NCBI RefSeq assembly: GCF_000247645.1
Contig: NZ_AHWA01000004.1
Location: forward strand, 1,178,001-1,242,000
Direction of reading: 5' to 3'
Source: Salinibacterium sp. PAMC 21357
GTDB taxonomy: Bacteria > Actinomycetota > Actinomycetes > Actinomycetales > Microbacteriaceae
Length of the DNA stretch: 64,000 nucleotides
Part shown: piece after piece, positions 26,652 to 34,212 of the stretch
Position numbering within the stretch: position 1 is the first letter of the stretch
How the letters are laid out: every line of letters begins with the position of its first letter
Position numbers and translations under genes: made by a program
The notes under the pieces: generated by a model
The model's database searches: none
What the model was told of the DNA's origin: nothing
The model's input: the letters and a program-made list of their open reading frames with translations, nothing else

Positions 26652-28442
26652 TCACTCCGTTTCTACGCCGCTGGACGGGATGAACTTCTGTAGGTAGTTG
26701 CGGAGTGCAGGATCGCAGACATAAACGTAGGTGCCACGAATTCCACGGGTGAGGAGCACCGCGTAAACATTGCTGATTAGCTGCAGCAGATCGGCGTCGG
26801 TGTAGACCTTATCGAGCGTTGGATTGTTCTCCTTGCCCTTCTTGTCGAAGTAGGAGTCACGGTCGATGAACAGTGAGTCGGTTTCGGGGTCGTATCTCAG
26901 GTCATTCCCGATGATGACGCCGGCATAGTTGAGGTCGTATCCCTGAACGGTGTGAATCGAGCCGACTTCGTCAACTGAATTTGGGGAGGCGATCCAGTCC
27001 ACCGCCTTGCTGTTCCAGCGAAGCTGACAGCCGTCGATTTCGATGTCGTAGGCGGCGGGCTGCTTCTTGGACTTCCACTCCCACGCGTAGCCAGCGGTAA
27101 GCCTGGACAAACCGAACTCGGCATCCTTCTCGCGAATTTCGTCGTGCATCTGCTCAACACTGTCGAACAGGCGGAAGTCATAGCCCGCAAATTCTTCAGG
27201 TATCAGTGGAGCAGTTTTTGCTTCGATCGATGCGGCACCTATTAGGCGGCGGACGTAGCCAACGTAGTCCGACTCGGCTCGCACTCGCATCTGCGATGCG
27301 AGTCTGTAGTGATTGCTGACAGCTTTCGCGTCTTGAACCAAAGCGCGTGTCACAGACAGCGGGAGGTCGGCGGGGCGAACGCTCTGAGCTTCATCGATGA
27401 GCAAGATCTGATGGCGGCTTTTGGCGCGCAGCCAATCTAACTGCGTCTTAGTTTTATCGTCAGTCCCAAAGAGCGCTTCAGTAATTTTTTTGAACTTGAC
27501 GTTCTGGGGGCCCGAGGCCTGGTTAGCTCGCTGGTTCAGGCGGTGCGCTTCGTCGACGATCAAAATGTCGAAGTCTTCGGTGGACTCTCCGACCTCGAAC
27601 GGAGTCATCACCATGCCCCGAGTCAATCCGGGTGTCTTCGCGAAGACGTTCTGAATGGACTTTCGCAGCGACTGTTGCGGTACAACGATTCCGAGCCGCA
27701 ATCCGTCGAGGATTTGAGGGTAACCGGATGCAAAAAACTCGGAGAACATCGAATCCTGGTCGATGTCATTGCCCGGTTCGGATTGCGCGATGTCGACGAG
27801 TAGCTTCATGAGGTAGATCGCAATTACCGTCTTCCCCGTGCCCGGGTCGCCCTGAATCACAATCGTGCTGAGTTTGCTCTTCTCGAGGTTCTCGAACAAA
27901 CCCTCGACGATGTCTTCAACGGCGATTGCTTGATCAGGGCTGAGCGACTTGAACGGGGACAACTTGAAGAGATCGCTGTTCTCAATCTCCGGGATTGTGC
28001 GCGTGAACACTCCATCGGACCGTAGTTTCTCGAAGACTTCCCGGAACGATGCCTGATAACGCTCACGATCGTAATAATCGGAATCGGTGATCCCGTCGTT
28101 CCGGTTCAACACACGATAGGTTCCGTCCCCGGCAAGCAGACGAATCAGGTACGACTCTAGATCTAGACAGGCTGACTTATTGAATGTGCTGTCGATCACC
28201 ACACGTACCGTCTTAAGGTGACTCTTGCTGCTCGAGTCGATGTGCTGCAACATCCTGCCGGCTGCATTGCGCGACTCGCCCACATAGACGTCGCTGAGCC
28301 GCGACCTATTGCCTGCCACAGTTTTTGCTGCGTCGTCTAGGACATAAACCACGGGCCAATTGGTATTTCGCGCGCTTAACTGGGCCCAGACTCCGATGTC
28401 TTGCTTCTTGAACGCGACCCGCTCAATCTCAAAGTCGGTCAT
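26652..28442 (-). CDS. GIY-YIG nuclease / DUF2075 superfamily-1 helicase fusion
   Basis: From ATG 28442 the protein has 596 residues. The N-terminal 115 residues match a GIY-YIG nuclease: VVYVLDD (31-37), VYVGES (52-57), R63 and E96. A DUF2075 (Schlafen-like P-loop) NTPase follows, with Walker A GDPGTGKT (198-205), Walker B ILIVDEAH (293-300), a further LLIDEAQS motif (347-354), and late helicase motifs around VGSIHTVQGYDLNYAGVIIGNDL and LLTRGIRGTYVYVCD. Such fusions are predicted nucleic-acid-cleaving, ATP-driven enzymes often found near defence genes. Its start overlaps the MazG-like gene by 14 bases. Confidence 0.87.
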   Translation of the reverse strand: MTDFEIERVAFKKQDIGVWAQLSARNTNWPVVYVLDDAAKTVAGNRSRLSDVYVGESRNAAGRMLQHIDSSSKSHLKTVRVVIDSTFNKSACLDLESYLIRLLAGDGTYRVLNRNDGITDSDYYDRERYQASFREVFEKLRSDGVFTRTIPEIENSDLFKLSPFKSLSPDQAIAVEDIVEGLFENLEKSKLSTIVIQGDPGTGKTVIAIYLMKLLVDIAQSEPGNDIDQDSMFSEFFASGYPQILDGLRLGIVVPQQSLRKSIQNVFAKTPGLTRGMVMTPFEVGESTEDFDILIVDEAHRLNQRANQASGPQNVKFKKITEALFGTDDKTKTQLDWLRAKSRHQILLIDEAQSVRPADLPLSVTRALVQDAKAVSNHYRLASQMRVRAESDYVGYVRRLIGAASIEAKTAPLIPEEFAGYDFRLFDSVEQMHDEIREKDAEFGLSRLTAGYAWEWKSKKQPAAYDIEIDGCQLRWNSKAVDWIASPNSVDEVGSIHTVQGYDLNYAGVIIGNDLRYDPETDSLFIDRDSYFDKKGKENNPTLDKVYTDADLLQLISNVYAVLLTRGIRGTYVYVCDPALRNYLQKFIPSSGVETE

Positions 28443-28749
28443 ATTTAGTGCTCGCGCCTTGGGCTTTCTCGACGGGGTATTTTTCCCGTGAAACGGCAAG
28501 TTTGTCTCTAACAATCTGATCGGGAGTTACTCCTATTCGATCAGCGAGCATGAAGCAGTAGGTCAAGACGTCGGCGAGCTCTTCTTGAACTCGCTCCGGA
28601 TCGGCCTGTGCGTTCCACTGGAAACACTCGAGCAGCTCGCCAGCTTCGATTGAGATGCTCTTGGCCAGGTTCTCCGGTGCGTGAAACTGTCCCCAATCGC
28701 GCTCCGCCACGAAGGCCCTGATCTCGTCTCGGAGAGAAGGTTCATCCAT
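28429..28749 (-). CDS. MazG-like nucleotide pyrophosphohydrolase
   Basis: The 106-residue protein is an all-helical NTP pyrophosphatase: FHAPENLAKSISIEAGELLECFQW and EELADVLTYCFMLADRIG carry the ExxE(12-28)ExxD metal pattern. These enzymes hydrolyse (deoxy)nucleoside triphosphates, usually aberrant ones. TAGGTT sits 6 bases before ATG 28749, so a leaderless promoter may start here. The overlap with the helicase gene indicates joint expression. Confidence 0.88.
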   Translation of the reverse strand: MDEPSLRDEIRAFVAERDWGQFHAPENLAKSISIEAGELLECFQWNAQADPERVQEELADVLTYCFMLADRIGVTPDQIVRDKLAVSREKYPVEKAQGASTKYDRL

Positions 28750-28774
28750 ATCGCCAACCTAGCAGCGATCCCGC

Positions 28775-31700
28775 TCAGACGACCGGAGCGTCGCCTTCGG
28801 AGAGCGCGGCACCCTCAACCAACGAGATAAACCGACTCAACGTCGCCACGCCCTCCGCGGTCTGCGGCAGCGAGTCGAGCAGTGCGGGCGAGTAGACGAG
28901 GTACGCGGCCCACTGGGCGCGGGAGATGGAGACGTTGAGGCGGTTGCGGGAGAGCAGGAAGTCGAGGCCGCGGGGCACATCGTCGGCGCTCGAGGCGGCG
29001 AGGCTCACGATCGAGATGACTGCTTCTCGGCCTTGGAACTTGTCGACGGTGCCCACGACCACGCGCGAATAGCCCGCAGCATCGAGGCGGCCGCGGATGA
29101 GCTCCACCTGCGCGTTATACGGCGTCACCACGATGATGCCGTCCTCATCGAGCGGTTTCGGGGAGCCGCCGGCCTGCGATGTCCAGAGGGCTCCGAGGTG
29201 CTCGCGCACTAGCTCCACCACGCGGTCGGCTTCTTCGCTCGCGAACGTCGAGTTGTCGACATGAGCGGTCGGCACCGAGTGCAGCCCGGGGGCGACGCCG
29301 GCGAGCATCCGCCCCTCTGTTGACGCGTGCGAGCGCAGCAGGCCGTCATACGAGAGTTGCGAGACGGGGCGCGTGACGGCCTCATCCATGCGGCGGCTCT
29401 CCTCCAGGAAGTAACCGAAGTCATCCGGAAGCACCGCCAGCTCACCAATCACATGACCCAACGCCGAACCATCAACCGGGGCCGGATGGATGCCCTGGCT
29501 CACCTGCGGAAGCTGCTGCGGGTCGCCGAGCAGCAAGATGCGTTTCGCGCTCGCCGCCACCCCGATCGTGTTCGCGAGCGAAAACTGGCCCGCCTCATCG
29601 ATCACGAGAAGGTCGAGCTGGTCGGCCTGCACACGCTTGCGGTTCGTCAGATCCCACGCGGTGCCGCCGATGACGTAGCCCGAGTTCTCGTGCTCGAGGG
29701 CGAAACCCGCGTGACCGTTGTAGGGCAGCTCGCTGAAGGGACCGTCGGCGTAATAGCCCGGCCCGAACTCGCCCGGCACCGCCTTCGCCACCAGCTCGCG
29801 GTCGAGGCTCGCGTCGAGCACGACCGCATCGAGAACGTTCTCGACCACCTTGTGCGACTGCGCGGTGATGCCCACCTTCCAGTGGTGTCTCTCGACAAGT
29901 TCGTGGATGACATGGGCCGCCAGATACGTCTTGCCCGTGCCGGGAGGACCCTGCACGGCAAGATAGCCGCTCGGCCGCGAGACCAGCGAGGCGATGACGG
30001 CGCGCACCCCATCATCCGCACTCTTCATGGGTTCGAGCGCACTCACCGTGGCGGGCGCTTTGTGCAGGAGAAGATCGGACATTGCGTCGTCGGGCCACTC
30101 GGGAGCGGCGGCAACGACCGTCTCGCCCCAGGCTTCGATCGCGGCGACGATACTGTCGGCGCGCGGGGGAGGGCCGGGCGTGATGTGGGTGGGCATCTCA
30201 TCCCACGCCGGGATCTCGTCGGGGCGAGTCTCGATCACAAAGATGCCATCGGCATCCTCGGCGGGGTCAGAAAAACGCACCGCGCGGGCAAGGCGGTGCC
30301 CGGCGCGATGGCCCGGCGGAACGTACGGAAGCGGGTTGCCGTAGACGAGAAACACGTCGCCACCCGGCCGCGGCGCACTGCTGCCCGGCGCCCACTGGCC
30401 ACGCAGATACAGGTGCCGACGCTCGTTGCGTTGGCGTCCCTCCTTATGCCAGTCGAGCGTCAGCATTGCGCTGTCGATCACGAAGATTCCGCGAGTGTCT
30501 TCCCACAGTTCGGAGGGCTGCTCGAGGCGGTCGTAGTGCTCCCACCAGAAACTCTTGACCTCGCGCCGGTGATAATCGATGGCGGCCGCGGCCATGCGAT
30601 AGGCGCTCGCGGCAGTGTCGTCGCCTTGCTCCTCGGCATCGTCGCCGAGAGCCTGCAGTTGAAGGTCGAGCGCGCTGGGTTCGAAAACCTTCACATCAAG
30701 CTCGGTCTCGTCGACGTCGACGGTCACGCCCTGCACCTCGGGCAGTGCCCGCAGCCAGTCGCGCAGTTTGAGCGTCGACACGCAGTCGTACTCGTTGTAG
30801 CGGGCGATCGCATCCCGAATCTCGGTCGCCCGTTCCACGTCGCCGTTGGCTGCCGCGACGCTCGACTCGACGTACTCGCCAATGGAATCGGCCGCGTTCG
30901 TCACCCCGGCGCGCTCCTCGTCACCCATGTAGAGCGGTTCAAGTTTCTTGATCGAATACGACGGCGTTCCGATGCGCAGCGCGCCCCGCACGATCGGGTA
31001 CAGGTCGACGAGCACACCCTCGCGCAGCAGCTGGTCGACAACATCCTCACCCTCGCCATGCCGCGCGGCAATGCTCAGCAGATGCGTCTTCTCATAGCTG
31101 GCGTAGTGATAAATGTGGAGGCCCGGATGCTGCTGCCGCCGTTCCGTGACGAACTTCAGGAATGACCGCAGCGCGATTCGTTCCTCATCCAGGGAGTGCG
31201 CCCAGAGGCAGTCGAAGTCGCCCGCGGCATCCACCCAACCGAAGAGGTAATCGAGGCCCCAGCGCGGCGTTCCGCCGATACCGGGCTCGGAATACATCGG
31301 GTCGCCCTCGAAGTCGAAGAAGAGGTCGCCGGGGTTGGGCGCGGGCAGGCTCGCGATCGGCAGGGGATCAACAACGACGACGGGCGGTTTCGCGTGGGAG
31401 TCAGCCGGATCGACCGTGTGCTGCAGTTTGGCCTGAAGATGAAGCTTCGCGAAACTCGCCTTCGGGATCGCGAGGTCGTCGGGTCGCTCGGAGGCTTCCG
31501 CTAAATCAGTGAGGGTGCGGATGCCCGCCGCCAAGAACTTCGTGCGCTGCCCCGCGCGCAACCCCGCGACCGTAAACAGGTCGTCGGCAGCCTGCGAGGG
31601 CTCCTTGCAGAACTTGCAGCGGCCATCCCGCGCAAAGCGTTCGTCGTGCCATTCGACGGGCGTACCTTCAGCGCGGTGCTCGGCGATGATCGCGTGCATG

Positions 31701-32299
31701 CGGGCGCGACGGCGTCGAAACACGGGGGCGATATCGGCGACGGAGGCGAGCTCGGAGGTGTCATTGCCGAGGATCAGTTCGACGGTTCCGTTGGCGGCAA
31801 CGCCGAGCTTCAGAAGTTGCTCGTGATACGCCGCCAGTTGAAGCAGCGCGGTGACGCGCACGTGGCGCGAGAGCTTCGAATCGACGACCCGATAACTGCC
31901 GTCGGGCTGCTGGACGAGAAAGTCGGCGTAACCGATGAACGGTGACTCGGGGTCGGTTTCGTCAAAGAACACGCCCTGAAAAACGACGGGCGCGCCGGCC
32001 AACAGAGCGTCGCGCGTGCGTGCCGCGTAGTCGCGCAGCACCGCGGCATCCCGCCCCGGAGGCTTATCGAACTCGACCATCGCATCACCGAACTCGTCGC
32101 GATAGCGATCCCGCAACCGGGCCTCATGGGCGTTGCCGAGCTCAGCCGCCCGCATGAGCATCGCATCGTCGTCGGGCAGCGGATCAGTCGAGAACCCCAA
32201 CCGCTTGTCGAGCACGCGCAAAAAACCGAACTCGCAGTTCGAGGCTTGGGTCAGATCGCTGGCGCTCGTGACGAGAGCGGTATCGGTGAGAAGGTACAT
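28775..32299 (-). CDS. TM0106-family RecB-like nuclease fused to a DNA2/UPF1-like helicase
   Basis: The 1174-residue protein starts with a RecB-type nuclease domain whose PD-(D/E)xK core appears as VVDSKLSRH near residue 140. A CKFCKEP cysteine cluster near 229 may help bind an iron-sulphur cluster or zinc. A middle RNase-H-like segment follows (LFFDFEGDPMYSEP, then NEYDCVSTLKLRDWL). The C-terminal part is a superfamily-1 helicase with Walker A GPPGTGKT near 785, Walker B LLVIDEAGQF, and late motifs DKFQGREAVI and NVSISRAQ. It should unwind and cut DNA or RNA. It occurs widely in actinobacteria, so a general repair role is as likely as defence. It is the first of six same-strand genes. Confidence 0.88.
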   Translation of the reverse strand: MYLLTDTALVTSASDLTQASNCEFGFLRVLDKRLGFSTDPLPDDDAMLMRAAELGNAHEARLRDRYRDEFGDAMVEFDKPPGRDAAVLRDYAARTRDALLAGAPVVFQGVFFDETDPESPFIGYADFLVQQPDGSYRVVDSKLSRHVRVTALLQLAAYHEQLLKLGVAANGTVELILGNDTSELASVADIAPVFRRRRARMHAIIAEHRAEGTPVEWHDERFARDGRCKFCKEPSQAADDLFTVAGLRAGQRTKFLAAGIRTLTDLAEASERPDDLAIPKASFAKLHLQAKLQHTVDPADSHAKPPVVVVDPLPIASLPAPNPGDLFFDFEGDPMYSEPGIGGTPRWGLDYLFGWVDAAGDFDCLWAHSLDEERIALRSFLKFVTERRQQHPGLHIYHYASYEKTHLLSIAARHGEGEDVVDQLLREGVLVDLYPIVRGALRIGTPSYSIKKLEPLYMGDEERAGVTNAADSIGEYVESSVAAANGDVERATEIRDAIARYNEYDCVSTLKLRDWLRALPEVQGVTVDVDETELDVKVFEPSALDLQLQALGDDAEEQGDDTAASAYRMAAAAIDYHRREVKSFWWEHYDRLEQPSELWEDTRGIFVIDSAMLTLDWHKEGRQRNERRHLYLRGQWAPGSSAPRPGGDVFLVYGNPLPYVPPGHRAGHRLARAVRFSDPAEDADGIFVIETRPDEIPAWDEMPTHITPGPPPRADSIVAAIEAWGETVVAAAPEWPDDAMSDLLLHKAPATVSALEPMKSADDGVRAVIASLVSRPSGYLAVQGPPGTGKTYLAAHVIHELVERHHWKVGITAQSHKVVENVLDAVVLDASLDRELVAKAVPGEFGPGYYADGPFSELPYNGHAGFALEHENSGYVIGGTAWDLTNRKRVQADQLDLLVIDEAGQFSLANTIGVAASAKRILLLGDPQQLPQVSQGIHPAPVDGSALGHVIGELAVLPDDFGYFLEESRRMDEAVTRPVSQLSYDGLLRSHASTEGRMLAGVAPGLHSVPTAHVDNSTFASEEADRVVELVREHLGALWTSQAGGSPKPLDEDGIIVVTPYNAQVELIRGRLDAAGYSRVVVGTVDKFQGREAVISIVSLAASSADDVPRGLDFLLSRNRLNVSISRAQWAAYLVYSPALLDSLPQTAEGVATLSRFISLVEGAALSEGDAPVV

Positions 32300-32410
32300 G
32301 TCTCAATCAGAATATGGCCGGCCGGAGACATCCGGGCTGATCACGTGCCGTTACCGCCGATTTCGCTCGCGTCATCAGCGAAACACAGGACAGCCCCCTA
32401 GGCTGGATTC

Positions 32411-33331
32411 ATGACTGGCAGCCCCACTCCACGGCCGAAACGTTTTTCGGCGCTGGCGTTGGCCTTAGCGCCCGAGCGGGAGCCGAAGTTGGCGTTCCCG
32501 CCGCGGGGCAGCGCGCTGATCGGGCCAGTCGAGGCTCCCGCGCTGCAGGTGATGTCGTACAACATCCGTCGTCGCGGCCCCGAGCTGTTGCCGCGCAGCC
32601 CCGACCTTTGGAGGCGTCGCCGGCCGCTAATAAAACGACTGCTCGCCGCCGAACAGCCCGCGCTGCTCGGCGTGCAAGAAGCCCTGTTCACGCAGGCCAG
32701 GTTTGTGCGCCAAGCGCTGGGGGAGCACTACCGTTCGATCGGCTACGGCCGCGAGAAAAACACGGGTGGCGAAGGCTGCCCCATCTTTTACGACTCCCGG
32801 CGACTGCAGGTCATCGAGTGGCGTCAGACCGCTCTCTCAGACACCCCGAATATTCCCGGTTCGACCTCCTGGGGCAATCGCACTCCGCGCATCGTGGTGG
32901 AGGCCATCTTCTTGGACCTCGCCACCGGCATCCAGTTTCAGGCCATCAACACCCATCTCGACCACCGCTCCCGCACTTCGCGGCTGCGTTCAGCCGATGC
33001 GCTCAGAAGCATCGTGCAGGCGACACCGCATCCCACGATCATGACCGGCGATTTCAATACGGATGCCGCCACCGACCCGTACGACCAGCTCACCGGCAAC
33101 GGGCTGCTGGTCGACACCTGGGACACCGCCGCGGAGCGCGTCACTCAAGTGTGGGGAACGTTCCCGAACTACGGCCCGCCCAAGCACAACCGCAAACGGA
33201 TTGACTGGGTTCTGGCAACGCCCAGCGTCACGGCGCTGCAGGCCGCCATCAACGTCACGCGCTATGAGCGCGGTTGGCCGTCGGATCACGCGCCGGTGCA
33301 GGCCGTTGTGCGTCTTGCTCGGACCGAATAG
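32411..33331 (+). CDS. Endonuclease/exonuclease/phosphatase family protein
   Basis: The 306-residue protein has the EEP-fold active-site series: LQVMSYNIRRR, LGVQEALF with the metal-binding Glu, INTHLDHRS, MTGDFNTDAATD and SDHAPVQAV with the catalytic histidine. Substrates of the family range from DNA to phospholipids and inositol phosphates. No signal peptide is seen, but the N-terminus before residue 40 is basic and unconserved. ATG 32411 has TAGGCT 6 bases upstream, the same context as the M13 gene. Confidence 0.87.
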   Translation: MTGSPTPRPKRFSALALALAPEREPKLAFPPRGSALIGPVEAPALQVMSYNIRRRGPELLPRSPDLWRRRRPLIKRLLAAEQPALLGVQEALFTQARFVRQALGEHYRSIGYGREKNTGGEGCPIFYDSRRLQVIEWRQTALSDTPNIPGSTSWGNRTPRIVVEAIFLDLATGIQFQAINTHLDHRSRTSRLRSADALRSIVQATPHPTIMTGDFNTDAATDPYDQLTGNGLLVDTWDTAAERVTQVWGTFPNYGPPKHNRKRIDWVLATPSVTALQAAINVTRYERGWPSDHAPVQAVVRLARTE

Positions 33332-33379
33332 GTCACCAGCCAAGAGAAGCAGGACCGCCCGGAGATGACACCCACGCTC

Positions 33380-34159
33380 TTAGTGCGGGATGGCAGAGAT
33401 CATTCCGAGCCCGACGCTGATGCGGTCTGCGGCTTCGATCATCAGCTCGGTGACGTCTTCAAGGTCTTGTTGCCGCATGACGCTCAGGCGCCCCGAAACC
33501 GAAATGGATGCCACCACAGCGCCGCGCGCATCGTGAATCGGGGCGGCGATGCACAGTCGACCTAACGCGAGCTCCTGGTCTTCCGTGCAGACCCCGGAAT
33601 CCTCAGAAGAGGCAAGGTCTGCGCTCAAACGTTCGTGAGTGGTCAGCGTCATCGCCGTATAGGAGGGGAGCGGGTCGGGGCCCAACAGCTCCCGCCGTTC
33701 GTTCTCGCTCATCGAACCTAGTAGGCATTTGCCGAGTGCTGAGGCGTGCATTGGCTGGCGCATACCAATCATGGTGTGGGCTTTGGGCGCCAGCTCGCCC
33801 TCGAAGTGGCAGAGGTACACAATGTGGTCGTTGTCTCGAATTGCGACGTTCACGCTGAGGCCGGTTCGCCGCGCCAGTTCTTGGGCCACCGACCGAGATT
33901 CACGATGCACTGCGTTTTGATTGAGCCCCTGGCTGCTGAGTTTCAAAATCTCGGGGCCGATGGAATACAGCTGGCTTTCGGGATCCTTCGAGACGTAGTC
34001 GAGTTCTTCGAGCGAGCTCAGAAGGCGCGCGATGGTCGTGGCGCCGAGATTTGCTACGCGGCCAATCTCGCTTGCCCGCATGGCACCCGTCGTCGAGTCG
34101 CCAAGCGCCGCGAGAACCGCCGAGGCGCGAGCAATGCCCTGTTGAACCTCGACCGGCAT
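33380..34159 (-). CDS. IclR family transcriptional regulator
   Basis: The 259-residue protein has the IclR winged helix-turn-helix (ARASAVLAALGD... GRVANLGATTIARLLSSLEELDYV, about 10-60) and the C-terminal effector domain with MHASALGKCLLG and RLCIAAPIHDARGAVVASISVSG. It lies 53 bases after the FAD oxidoreductase gene in the same direction. It probably controls that gene and the divergent ABC importer through the palindrome at 36610-36644; the ligand is likely a sugar-derived compound. This is inferred from position. Confidence 0.88.
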   Translation of the reverse strand: MPVEVQQGIARASAVLAALGDSTTGAMRASEIGRVANLGATTIARLLSSLEELDYVSKDPESQLYSIGPEILKLSSQGLNQNAVHRESRSVAQELARRTGLSVNVAIRDNDHIVYLCHFEGELAPKAHTMIGMRQPMHASALGKCLLGSMSENERRELLGPDPLPSYTAMTLTTHERLSADLASSEDSGVCTEDQELALGRLCIAAPIHDARGAVVASISVSGRLSVMRQQDLEDVTELMIEAADRISVGLGMISAIPH

Positions 34160-34212
34160 ACATCCTCCATCAATATTTTTCTCAGCGCTGAGTCGGCTAG
34201 GAAGCCGTTAGG

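Noticed and set aside
29327-31165. 612-residue open frame on the plus strand inside the RecB/helicase gene
   Set aside because: It is antisense to a protein with clear nuclease and helicase motifs, has no family features and shows the Arg/His-rich composition of a high-GC shadow frame.
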